NCBI GenBank assembly: GCA_030704615.1
Contig: CM060733.1
Span: 8,804,001-8,868,000 of the forward strand
Source of the DNA: Takakia lepidozioides
Taxonomy: Eukaryota > Streptophyta > Takakiopsida > Takakiales > Takakiaceae
Length of the DNA stretch: 64,000 bases
Direction of reading: 5' to 3'
Shown: piece after piece, positions 1 to 14,551 of the stretch
Layout: each line of letters begins with the position of its first letter
How positions within the stretch are numbered: the first letter of the stretch is position 1
Made by a program: the position numbers and the translations under genes
Notes under the pieces: generated by a model
Seen by the model: only the letters and a program-made list of their open reading frames with translations
The model's database searches: none
What the model was told of the DNA's origin: nothing

Positions 1-4050
<4,050 letters not shown>

Positions 4051-4083
4051 AGCTTCAGCCCCCTGGATGCTTCCTTCCACCAA

Positions 4084-5928
4084 AATGCCCTGCCCTGGGC
4101 TGAGCTGGCCCCGTCCGCCTTCTTCTCTCCCTCTTCTCCTCTTCTCCTCTTCTCCACCGGCCCCCGGTCAACTTTGCCCAGCCCCCTGCCTCGTCAGTCA
4201 CCGGCTACCGCTTCTTGCCGGTAAAGTAAACCTATCGTGAAAATAAATCCAATATTAGTTAAATAAGTCTTACCTACTCGACCTTCCGACCGGAACCACC
4301 ACGTGCGCGCAGCGACCGGCCGTCGCCTGTGATGACGACCCGGAATATCCCGTCACCTTAGAGCCGTTTGTTGTTGTCTCGGCAAGTAGCGGATTTCCAT
4401 TAACAATCGAAAAATCCCATATTCCACTCATTTTCACATTCGGATGCAGTCTGTCATCCATTCGTAGTGTCTTCGCACGTGCAGGGGTCCAAGTGTTCGG
4501 GAACCTTGCTGGCCCCGGGTCAATGGCTGACTTAAATATTGCAGGGCGCCGCCCTGACCCTAGCGTCTTGGATGAATAACTGATGACGATCGATGAATGA
4601 CTGACCCTGTACGCGGTCAGAGTAAGAAAGACAGGCTGACCTGAGTTGATGAAGTTTTGGCACCGTTGTCGATGAACGTTGGACATGGGCTGACCTGATG
4701 AGGACAGGTGCTGACTATTTGAATGAATAGTGCCATCCTGGTTGACCTGATGATGACTGATGCGACTATGTATTGCTTCCCCGATTGGATGAACGTGGAG
4801 GTCACAGGCTGACCAGACTTCGTCCAAAATATTCTCACTTGCATTAGACTTGCCTTCGTCCACTCTTCAGAAAGCACTACACTAGTTTATATATACATAT
4901 ATATAAATGAAAAAGTAAATAAAACAATAAAAAAATGAACGGAGTCCAAATTCCAAACAGACAGCAATATTCAAAAGAATCCCTCTTGAATGAAACTGCT
5001 CTACATATTGTTGTAGAATAGGAGCTACATTATCCAGACTCTACAATATGCATGAAAAATCACAGCCCTAAATGGAAAGTATACTCATCATATAGTTGGT
5101 CCCTCTCAGACCTTTCAAAAAAAAGAAAAAGAAAAGTAGTTGACAAAGTAGTTAGGTTGTGACTTGTGCCCCCTGATAGTAGAGTTGAGGTTATGGAGCT
5201 TGCCTGGTCTTTCCGTTCATTTTGGAGAAATTGCCCGTAAAACAGTACCTTCATTCTTTCTTTATCTGTTCTTTCCACTCCTCCTTTTCCTGCCCTCTTT
5301 ACTATAGCTGTCCTCACACAAGTCTTCCATTATGAGGATTAGAGATTTCAATGAGAGCAAATAGGATAGGAGGAAATACAAGTCATCGTCTTCATTGGGG
5401 AGAGAATGTCAGCCTCCTAGCTGGTACATACTCAAGCATGCATAAAACTATTCATCCAAGGATTTACTTCATTTATAGATATGGATGAAATATTCCCATT
5501 ACACCTGTCTTAATCTAATTCGGATCTTAATCGCAAGTATTGGTGCTAATCATCAAAACCCTTTGCGTAGTCTTGCCTTAGAAAGGCAGGGCCAATATAA
5601 AAAGCCATCCATAACCGAAAACAAGTGCAAGAAGCGACAAGTGCAAGAAGCTTCGTCACCCAAAATTCTTGTTCTTGTTCTTGTTCTTGTGTGAACCTGG
5701 AAGTGTTGATTACTGAGAGCACATACCACAGCTTCACCCACCTGTGCACTGTTGCTTAAGACCGAGCAACCATGTTAACAAAACCACTATGGACTCCATG
5801 CATCCAATCCTCAAGAATTGTTCATGAGCTGCCAACAGCACAATCAACTCCATGTTATTCCATAGTGGTCGAAGAGACATTTTCATTGTGATCTATGACT
5901 GTCTACATTGGCAATGACCCACCCTCCC
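4084..5928. other. Spacer between the MAP kinase 5' end and the UFD1 3' end
   Basis: Presumed MAP kinase 5' UTR and promoter side, then AT-rich sequence with TATATACATATATATA around 4888. A short hexanucleotide repeat (CTTGTT) lies at about 5667-5690, close to the UFD1 stop. The possible snoRNA-like motifs are listed separately. No coding ORF here looks like a protein I recognise. Confidence 0.5.
4560..4830 (+). ncRNA. Possible cluster of box C/D snoRNAs (weak)
   Basis: The stretch is dense in TGATGA/GATGAA (C or C' box-like) and CTGA (D box-like) motifs spaced tens of bases apart. Clear examples are GATGATGACTG near 4748, GGATGAACG near 4787 and GGCTGACC near 4807. Plants often carry snoRNAs in polycistronic clusters. 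I could not match a guide to rRNA, and terminal stems are not obvious. A decayed simple repeat with the same words would look alike. Confidence 0.22.
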
Positions 5929-8900
5929 TTAGTCCTTCAATGAATACTTCTTGCCAGTGAAGGCTTGGAACTTTAGACCCTCCTCTTTTGGCTCATCTTT
6001 CGTCTCCTCTTTTTTGACCTCTTCTTTCTTTGGAGCTGGAGCCTGGCCACAACCAATGACCAATTTGATATCAGATGACCTCAACTTCCAATGGAGTCAA
6101 TGGAAAAGTACTGCAAAAATCAGTATAATAAGTCCAAAGGGTGGGGGTATGGTGGAAGGCCAAGTTTTCATGTATGGCCCAAAGCTGTCATCAACCCAAG
6201 CCCTCTGAGGGTGAGGAGCCCGTACGAGCCAATTGAAAATATCCCTTTGAAATTAATCAACCTCATGGAGAGAAGAGAAGAGAGGTAAAGCCAGCCCACC
6301 TTGGCGGTAGCCCCATTGCTGCCGCCAGCACCAAACACAAGCTTTCCTGCAGGCCTTTGTGGTGTTGCTTTTGGTGGTGTCACTGAGGAGCCAGCTCTGC
6401 TGGCACTAGCGGTCGCTGGCAAGGGTGATGTCGTCGTCTCACCAGCAACTGTACCAGAGCTAGGTCTCGCAGGCTTACCATCTAGCCGCCTCCCAGTTCC
6501 CGTGAAGGCGTTGAACTTTGGCTCTTCAACTTCAGGCACAGCTGTGAGTGATTAAACAGACAGATACATGCAGCTATGATAAGAACTACATTCGCTAACA
6601 CCAAGAACTTCTAGTGCCTCAATCTACCAAAGTGAAGACCATGCTAGCTACAAGGTGGACTCTATAGCATAACCTTCACTTAATTTAATGGTAACCCATG
6701 ATCACCTATGACTAGGCCACAATGCCCTAAGCCCTGAACTGACTGACCTTGCGACGAGGATGCAGTTGCAACAGGGGCAGCCAGTGGCGTGGGTTCAGGC
6801 TCTTTATAGTCAAGAGGAGGGGCAAAGTCCACCTCACAATCCGTCTCAATAATGGAGATGGCCTGAGCAGGCTTCGATTCAATTATGTCAATGTAGTACT
6901 TTTTGTTGTTGTATGCCACCATGATGTTGTCACCCACTGTTAGACAAGAAAAATTCCGCAAAGTTGTCTCCAACCTGCAAACCACCCACCAGTACCCACA
7001 CACAGCCCATTTGTGAGAAAACTTGCAAAACATTTCCAACCTATCTCTGTGCCCTACATAAATCTATTCCATTAGCAGTCACTACTGACCCCAGGACACC
7101 GCAGTGGCTGGTCTGAGATATTGCTGGATTGTGCACCTCAAATAACATGAGGTGATCAATCCATAATGATGCAAGCACACCCCAATTTTCACCTCCTCTC
7201 CTAATCAGCAATCCTACTCCACAAAGCTAAAGAGAGAGTCCCACTGAAAACATTGAAGTCATTTGTGCTATCTCTCTCTGTCCTCCCTCTCCCTGTCCTC
7301 TAGGAAGCCTATTGCCATTGGGTGGACTTGATACGGGAGTACATTAATGTCTCTGTGACTAAATGCCGGCCTTGTGACCTCGTGTCTTTGTTTGTTTCGA
7401 CCTGAAGCGCTTTGCTCCAGGTAAGGTAGTGCATTGGATTTAGTTGGAAAGCTTGGGGCCTTTCCCTCTTTAGAATATGCCTACACGGGCCATTCCCTGC
7501 AACTCCCTGGAGTGTGATCTCTGAATGGTAACAAGCGGACCCCTACTGCTTGGGGGCAGCCCCTCCGCCCAAATTGGGCAGTCGTATGCTCTGTCTAGCA
7601 TACTCGGCACTTGGGCTAGGGTTGGTCCTTGTGCTTAAACTTATGGCCTACGAAAACAATCATTACATTTCCTACTGTCAACAGCAACACTCCCCAGGGT
7701 GATTCCTGGGAATTGGTTACTTATGCCAAATCTAGGGCTTCATGTGTAGTTTTTGGGGTGAATCCCAGGATGGTCGATGTGTCCTTTAAAACTACATGCT
7801 CTAGCTTAGGCTTGGATTTCATGGCCAATGGCTCCATCTTGAGACTTGATAACAGGGGTACTTTGAAGGTTGCAATGCCCAAAAATGCTTCTAATAGAGT
7901 CTCACATCAACTCAATCTCAAAGAAGTTCGTCCCTTGACTGGCTGGAGGGCGGTTTTAGACATTGGTGATTCAATGAGGCGCTCTAGGAAGACCACCAAG
8001 GGCAGGGACTTCAACTTGAGAGTTTCTAATCGGTTTGATGCTCTGGACGAGGTTGAATCCAAGCAGCCTGACGGACAATCTGCCCATAAGTGTACGGAAT
8101 CTGAACGTCGTGTATCTGAAGGATTTGGTACTCTGAACGGTTTACCAATCCTCAAAGTTTACACAAGACGTGCAAAATCTATACATGGGGTAATTGTCAC
8201 TAAGCAGTCAGACAGACAACTTGTCCCTAAGTGTGCGGAGTCTGAACGTCGTGTAACTGAAGGATTTGGTACTCTGAATGGTTTACCAATTCTTAAAGTT
8301 TACACAAGACGAGCAAAATCTACACATGGGGTAACTGTCCCCCCTTTGCAGAACGGTTGGCCGTCCAGGAGCAATCTTAAGCTGCCTAGACGACAAACAA
8401 TTCACATGCAAAGGGCTGGCTTGCGGATGGCCACTTTCAACTTCTCAGGGCTGACTAACCAAAGGAAACAACTCGAAGTGGGACAAGTTCTTCGGACTAA
8501 TGATATTCCTATCTGTGCTGGGCAAGAAACTTGGGAAACGTCGGATAAACTGGTTGGAGATGTCATTGGTTATAACTGGGCAGGCAAGATGTGTACTCTC
8601 AAGGCAGCCTCTGCCAAACGCGGTCAAAAAGGGGTTGGATTCTTTGTCCGTGATTTCTTGTTTGACAATTGTGAAATTATCAACAAGGGTTTGAGGTACG
8701 AGCATAGTATCTGGCTAAAGCTGAAACTGAAGGGCAGCATGAGTACGAAGGACCTCTTTGTGGGTTGTGTTTACATGCCCACAGAGGGGACCCTTAGTGC
8801 TGACGCAGACAAAGCCTTTGAAGCTGTAAAGCTAGACTGTGCTTCGTTCCTTGCCAAAAGTCAAGTGATTTTATTGGGTGACTTCAATGCCCGGGTGGGT

Positions 8901-11900
8901 AAAGGTCTCCATCAGGATGATATCATTGGGCCTTTTGGTGAGGACGAGCTGAACTCTAATGGCAGACGGTTAATTAACTGTCTGGAAGAGCTTCAGCTTC
9001 TGGCCATTCGTGAGAAAGCCCAAACTGGGGAACGTTCCATTGTGGATTATATCATAATGGACAAAAATTTGTTTCCCCAGAGTGCCAATGTGTTGATCGA
9101 CAGAACTGATATTGGTACCTCTGACCACTTCCTGGTTTGGACTGAGATCAAAAGGTGTTTTCCCAACACCAAGAGATCTGTGAAACGTTCGATTCGGAAG
9201 TGGCGCATAGAAAAATTCCATAATGAAGAGGTCAAGGCTGAGTACGTCCAGGCCTTGCAAGAGGCTCTTCCTCATTTGTCCATTCGCTCCAAGACCTTCA
9301 GTCTTGCGCAGACAATGCAAGAAATGAAGTCAAAAGAGCAGTGGATTCTTCGGAGAGTTTCATCTCCTCTGCGGCTGACAAGATCATTGGGAGGAAACTA
9401 ATTGTCTGCAGTAGAGCTGTTAATTGGTGGTCCAATGAGATTAAACTCAAGATAGCTGAGAGACGAGTCCTTTATAAAGAGTGCTGCAATTTGAACACCA
9501 ACAAAGAATTGTGGGCGAGGTACTACCAGATCCGTAAAGATATCAATCTGCTTGTAAGGGCTCAGAAGAAATTATACTGGGACAAGTTATACAGTGAAAT
9601 AACCTCAAACCACAATGGTGGTAATGACAAGAGATTCTGGTTGGCACTTCAACGCTTGTACAAGCAGAAAAGCTGTCAGCAAGTACAAGCGCTGAAGACT
9701 ACTAAGGGTGCAGTGGTAACTTCATCGGTTGACATTGTCAAAACCTTTGAAACCCACTACAGTACCCTTGGCAGAACTTCTAGGTCTAACAGTGAGGGGT
9801 ACTCTGATGAATGGAAGGACACAGTTGGTAAAACTGTTCCTATGATTCAAAACAGCCCTGATGTCCCTTTCGTTTCCGCTCAAACTGGGCACGGGTCAAT
9901 GGCCACAAGGCTACGGCAAACAACGTCTTATGAGTACATTCTCTCTGTCCTCCAGTGGCTATATGGGACTGGTATGGTGGTTACTGAGGGGAGGGTTGGT
10001 ATCCTGCAAGGACTATATTCTCTTGGGTATATTACAGCAAATATGCACGGGAAACTGTCAGGGAGTTCTCCCTTGCCCCATTGCCTACGGAAGTCTACAG
10101 CAAGCATCACCACAGAAGTTGTCTTAGACGAAAGAAAGAAAAAGAGGGAGGGGTGAAGGAGAGGTGCACTCTAGAACATGATGTCCCTGCTATAGCCACG
10201 GAAGAGAGAACTGACAAGACAAGTCCCGGTCAAATGTTTGCTATCACTTACCTTAATGACACATCAACCCTAGAGAACCTGGCAATAGAGTTTCTACCCA
10301 CCAGGGCATGCAGACTGACGGCTCTTTCCATGTGAATGGGTCAGCCCAATTCATACTAGGGAAAAGCGGGTCTGGTGACTTGGAAACCTGCTCGCCATGT
10401 GCCCATGACCTGTTCACAGGTTGTCCAGCCAAACCTCCCGCAGAAGACAGAGAGTTGGCTGTTCATGGGTCGGTTTCACTGGCTGAACCGACACGTGCCA
10501 GAGCTTGCACGTGTGAACCGGCTGCACCTCTTAACTAATGGCTGACAGGCTTGGACTGCCGGTACAGCCCGCCAAGCAAGCTCCCCGGCTGAGTGAGTAA
10601 CCTGCTGCATGGAAAGGTGATCACGTCTTCAACCTACTCTGGACCTTGGCTGACGCCAGCATGGGCTGACATAGGCACAGGTTCCAGGTTTACATGAGAG
10701 GATGCCCTAAGCCCCAAAATTGCCCATGGCACTTGCACACAGCAGATGATAACCAATTACAGCGGATTTTAGTTTGACATAAGGGCTGGTAGTGACACCA
10801 TGCAATGATTCCAAGACTAGCCTACTACTTTCCACAGATGTGACACAAGTGGCTGTGCACTGCCAGTTGCAATTGCAGCCAGAGAGAGTGCTCGTCGTTT
10901 GCCATAGCCATGGACCCCCAGAAGAGAGAGGGACAGAAGGGAGAGACGGGCAGATGGTGTACACCCGCCGAAAGAAAATCCTACCCAATAAAAGGAAACA
11001 CTAACAGAGTGAGGTTATTGCACACCTACACAGCCTTTGGATTGGAAATATCCAGAAAATCTTTTGTGTGCGGTTGCAGCTTCACAAAAGTGCCCTTTGG
11101 GAGGGTGGCACTCTTCACTCGAACAATGTCCCCCTCTTGCAGCAGTAAGTTCTGCATCATCTGTGCACAAGTTCAAACCATGCAGAGTAAAAGTTACCGA
11201 GTAATACACAAGAGACAAATTACATGCAATTGTTCATCACAGCTCTGTACTTTGCTCTCTCTCCCCCTCTACTGTTGGTTCTACTGTTTGCTCTCTGCAG
11301 TTCTACTTGTCTTAGGCCCTTTGGGCTTTTACACACATAAGACGTTCTTCTTCTCTTCCTGTTTTCTTTCAAATCACAACAAGGCCTGTTTGACAGTCTG
11401 CACAACCCAACCACACACTCCAAACAGCTAACCCCTCTCCATCAATCTCTTCACCTCCACCCATCCCTATCTTTGTCTCTCTATCAGACTTTGCGACAGA
11501 TCATTCGAATATGTTGCTTGCCTGAAACTGTCACTCCATGACATCAAAGCCAACTTCGGTGGGAACAAGGATCACATACCCAGTAAGGCATATAGATCAT
11601 GCCTTCTTCAGCAACAAACTCAAGGACACCGCAGTGGCTGGTCCGGGATGTTGCTGGATTGTGCACCTCAAACAACATGGGGTAATCAATCCGTAATGAT
11701 GCTGCATCACAACCACACCCCAATTTTCAAATCCTGTCCTAATCAGCAATTCTACTCCTACAAAGTTAAAGAAAGAGTCCCAGTGAAAACATTAAGTCAT
11801 TCGAGCTCTCCCTCTATGTTCTCCAGTGGCTATATGGGGCAGGTGAGGTGGCTACTGAGGGGAGGGTTGGTGTACTGCAAGGACTATACTCTCTGGGGTA

Positions 11901-13138
11901 TATAGTAGCAAATGTGCGCGTGAAACTGTTAGGGAGTACATTGTTCTCTCCCTTGGCCCATTTTCTTTCATTCAAACTGGTCCGCAGTCTATGGCCGAAG
12001 GCTCTTGCAAGCAAAGTTCACTAAATACTGTCTCCCTCTCTCCCTTAATCTCTCTCCGGAACAAATAAGTTTGAAATCCTCCAACAGAACGTGAGTTGGG
12101 GGGCTGACTTGGGGGAACTTAATTACTGCTAACAACTTGCAATAGCAGAAAGGCCACCCGAAAAAGCATGAACAAAGCACACACCTTGACTGTGCACAGA
12201 AGAAGAGAATTACTAATCAAACTCTCATGGGATTGTGGCACCATAAAATTTAAGTAACAATGCCCAAACCCCCATATTAGGATAAGGCTCCGTAAATTAC
12301 CCAAACGATCAAGAGCTGAAGGAGGCATGACCACTGGAACATCCTCCACCATTGAACACCACAGTGAACACAATCCAACACAATAGTCAGTCCACTTAGG
12401 TCTTTGAATCTGCAAAGGTGTCAGGCCACCATGCCGGTGCTGGGTAGGTATATCATGATTTCTAGTGTCATCTCTGTGCCATCCCTCAAATTAACACTAA
12501 TTTCGCTACAACATCGGCTGTCCCACAGTGCTAAGGTAGTATCAGCTGACTTCGATACCCTGGAAGATTACACGACCAACTCCAGAAGGTTTAGTCCCCA
12601 CTGGGTCAAGACACAACCCCACAAGGCTACGACATAGCCAATATTCAAAGGAAACGGTCAACAAGAGATCTTTCTCCTTCTTCTCGTATATTCTTAAGGG
12701 ACTAATGTTTTTGACACCAAATCAAGCCAACGGTCCTACACAACTCCCTCCTCATGTCAAGTCCTTAAACGAAACATTCTTCCAATCGTTTGCGTTTCCA
12801 CGCCCCTCATGCTAACACTCTCAAAACATCATTGGACAGAGTGGCCGCATGTCTGTTACCTTTGTCTCCATTTTCGAGATGCGCCTGCCCACCAACAAGT
12901 CCCAACACACGAGCACAACCCCTCAATCGAACTCCTCACAGAATTTGAAAGAGAAAATGACGATGTCGTGAGAGAAACGATGGAAACTGTGGTAACTATA
13001 AATCTAGGGTTAACAGATTACCTTGTCTATAAAGGAAGCTGAATAACAGCGGTAATTTTGCTCAAACGGTGCACTGGGGTAGGGCATGCCATACCCTCCA
13101 TAAAACTGCACAAACACACACACACACACACAGTTCAT
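5929..13138 (-). CDS. UFD1: UFD1, ubiquitin-binding cofactor of Cdc48/p97
   Basis: UFD1 pairs with NPL4 to bring ubiquitinated clients to the Cdc48 unfoldase for proteasomal degradation and ERAD. Eight exons splice in phase: 13022 to about 13105 (start uncertain), 12860-12884 (25-base microexon, AHLENGDK), 12301-12333, 11580-11701, 11030-11160, 6748-6974, 6300-6541 and 5929-6042. Hallmarks in order: [109 protein letters not shown]; a low-complexity tail with [13 protein letters not shown]; and final [13 protein letters not shown]. The start is unsure. An in-frame ATG at 13138 runs through a CA repeat, but TTTGTGCAG before FYGGYG also looks like an acceptor, so a tiny first exon may lie upstream. 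The 4-kb intron between the fifth and sixth listed exons hosts the LINE and the exon duplication. Confidence 0.93.
7629..9401 (+). CDS. LINE ORF with apurinic/apyrimidinic-type endonuclease domain
   Basis: 590 codons are open. Residues about 1-250 form a basic N-terminal region I do not recognise, with an internal duplication of 47 residues. The endonuclease domain spans about 260-520. Its motifs are MATFNFSGL, the QETW catalytic Glu region, [28 protein letters not shown] and the terminal TSDHFLVW. These are the expected nickase motifs used for target-primed reverse transcription. The ORF shifts frame near 9341: residues typical of the region after the endonuclease continue in another frame up to the element's end, so this copy is a pseudogene for full function. 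Confidence 0.8.
   Translation: MCLNLWPTKTIITFPTVNSNTPQGDSWELVTYAKSRASCVVFGVNPRMVDVSFKTTCSSLGLDFMANGSILRLDNRGTLKVAMPKNASNRVSHQLNLKEVRPLTGWRAVLDIGDSMRRSRKTTKGRDFNLRVSNRFDALDEVESKQPDGQSAHKCTESERRVSEGFGTLNGLPILKVYTRRAKSIHGVIVTKQSDRQLVPKCAESERRVTEGFGTLNGLPILKVYTRRAKSTHGVTVPPLQNGWPSRSNLKLPRRQTIHMQRAGLRMATFNFSGLTNQRKQLEVGQVLRTNDIPICAGQETWETSDKLVGDVIGYNWAGKMCTLKAASAKRGQKGVGFFVRDFLFDNCEIINKGLRYEHSIWLKLKLKGSMSTKDLFVGCVYMPTEGTLSADADKAFEAVKLDCASFLAKSQVILLGDFNARVGKGLHQDDIIGPFGEDELNSNGRRLINCLEELQLLAIREKAQTGERSIVDYIIMDKNLFPQSANVLIDRTDIGTSDHFLVWTEIKRCFPNTKRSVKRSIRKWRIEKFHNEEVKAEYVQALQEALPHLSIRSKTFSLAQTMQEMKSKEQWILRRVSSPLRLTRSLGGN
8098..8340 (+). repeat. Tandem duplication, period 141 bp (47 codons), inside the LINE ORF
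   Basis: CTGAACGTCG occurs at 8101 and again at 8242. The following residues repeat almost exactly ([28 protein letters not shown]). The period is a multiple of three, so the frame is kept. Confidence 0.85.
9341..9940 (+). pseudogene. Frame-shifted continuation of the LINE ORF, ends before RT
   Basis: The reading frame from about 9345 encodes [32 protein letters not shown] and [12 protein letters not shown]. This type of sequence usually lies between endonuclease and reverse transcriptase in LINE ORF2. It overlaps the end of the endonuclease frame, so a one-base shift near 9341 broke one ancestral ORF. The open frame runs past 9940 into UFD1 intron sequence by chance. Confidence 0.65.
10135..11029. 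other. Intronic sequence of UFD1
   Basis: Lies between the duplicated exon copy and UFD1 exon 11030-11160. It has several short direct copies of ACGTGCCAGAGCTTGCACGTG-like words near 10490-10520. No protein or RNA gene is recognised. Confidence 0.4.
11622..12010 (-). repeat. Source copy of the UFD1 exon/intron duplication
   Basis: Shares long near-identical stretches with 7093-7286 (for example GACACCGCAGTGGCTGGT) and with 9954-10135 (for example AGTGGCTATATGGG, GAGGGGAGGGTTGGT). This copy is continuous and contains the working UFD1 exon at 11580-11701. Confidence 0.8.
13113..13132. repeat. CA/TG dinucleotide repeat at the 5' end of UFD1
   Basis: About ten CA units abut the presumed acceptor before FYGGYG. 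Read as coding it gives alternating Cys and Val, which is why I doubt the ATG at 13138 as the true start. Confidence 0.8.
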
Positions 13139-14551
13139 GCCCACCGTAACCCCCACAACCCAACCGATCTTCCCAACGCCACCCTCTTCACCAGAATTGA
13201 GATCCTTACCAAAGCTCAGGGGGGAGATCATACCGTGCTTAGATTCCTCCCAATTCGCTAATCCAAATCCGTCCATTCCTCCTCACCCTGCCTTGAAATC
13301 AGGACAGAAGGCCCCAATGGAAGTTCCACAAAGAGAAGAGGCAGAGGTCATACCATGATTGCTTATCGGCTCTCTTCGATGACCCAACTCCTCTGTTGCG
13401 CCCTCCAAACGATCTGATCACCGCGCAAATCACAACTGCGGATGGGATTCGCACTGCTAAGGAAATAGGGAGACACACATTGTTGCCCGAGGAAATATCC
13501 AGAAGCTCTACACGCATACTTGAAAGAATACCATACGATACATGGTCAGGTATGAATACGCATGCCATACAGATACATAGGTAGGTAGATACCTAGTACC
13601 TATGAATCTTGTTTTTCTTTACTTCAATTCTAGTTTTTGAAGTCCTTATTTCTCCTAGGAAACCTACTACAGTGCTCCCTTATGTTTCCTTCAGTTTTTG
13701 CAGATCTGAGTTGCAGACTTGGAATGGACAAAGAGGAATTCAGTGGACTTCGAAATGACACATCACCATTGGAATGTAGAGAAAACAGAAATAGAACTGT
13801 ACATGACAAACCGGACCCAGAAAGGTACACAATGGAGCACTTTATTCATACAGTGCGAAGAACTACAAGATCTGTATGTAGAGTCTGAGGGCAGCTGACA
13901 GTGCTGGATTTGGGCCCAAAGATCAATATAAAGAATTTCCATGCCAACCACAGAGAGTCCATCTGTTGAGTGTTGGGAAGAAGAGTCTGGGAATGATCCC
14001 CATTTCCACTTGTATACGGGGAAACTTGGCAACCCCACCGATAGTGAGAACTCTGTCCTCACCCTTGCCATAGATATATGAACTGTAATCTCAGCTGCAA
14101 GGGAGGAACTCACAATGGGTGACAGGACCAGCTTTAATTTGTGTAACTGATTCCGATACTACTGAACAGAGGTTACTAGCAGGCAGCTGTTGAAGACCTG
14201 TAGAAATCCGTGGGATCAACTTGAGGGAAAACTGGATGGATAGCTGGAGTCTTTGATGTCCATATAAGGAACTTGATTTCCACAGGGCGAAACGACTAAC
14301 TACATGACAGTGCCGTGCGCCGATGATTCTGACTATCAGCCAGAACCGAAAGGAATCAACTTCCAAATGAACGACTTTCCGCGAGCACAGTTGACATCGC
14401 AAGAGCAGTGAAGTGCCCAAAGAGTTGACAGTGAGCTGTTTCAAGCCTACTCCTGCTCACAGTGAAGTGTCAACCAAGGTCTCGTAAGGTGTCATTAAGT
14501 TCACAACTGAACTAAAGGAAGGCACTGAATCCACCAGGGATTGTGAACTCC
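13139..14551. other. Spacer between the UFD1 start and the MINU-type gene stop
   Basis: Presumed UFD1 promoter and 5' UTR plus the 3' UTR of the upstream remodeler gene. One minus-strand frame stays open from 13568 to 13299, but it has no recognisable domain and no splice logic linking it to either gene. GGTAGGTAGATACCTAGTACC near 13580 is a small imperfect palindrome. Confidence 0.4.

Larger units (their letters stand above)
7287..9940 (+). mobile_element. LINE-type element with APE endonuclease ORF, reverse transcriptase missing
   Basis: Bounded by the 13-bp direct repeat CTCTCTGTCCTCC (7274-7286 and 9941-9953), read as a target-site duplication. It starts with a GC-richer leader, carries one long ORF region with an endonuclease domain, and ends in the tail GGCAAACAACGTCTTATGAGTACATT, which recurs elsewhere in the window. 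No RT motif (YADD or FADD) follows the endonuclease: the ORF runs into a region of about 180 residues and then the tail. LINEs usually lose their 5' end, so loss of the middle and RT with both ends kept suggests an internally deleted copy moved in trans. Confidence 0.8.
7093..10135 (-). pseudogene. Partial duplicate of the fourth listed UFD1 exon and its upstream intron, split by a LINE
   Basis: The two flanks 7093-7286 and 9954 to about 10135 together match 11622 to about 12010, which covers most of UFD1 exon 11580-11701 and the adjoining intron. The copy keeps a recognisable but damaged exon (FEVHNPA then SQTSHCGVL on the minus strand). It lacks the [14 protein letters not shown] end and therefore a donor site. 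It lies downstream of the true exon in the same gene, so it is a tandem partial duplication. It predates the LINE, which interrupts it. Confidence 0.8.

Noticed and set aside
13299-13568. 89-codon minus-strand ORF between UFD1 and the remodeler
   Set aside because: No recognisable sequence and no clean splice link to UFD1; more likely 5' flank.
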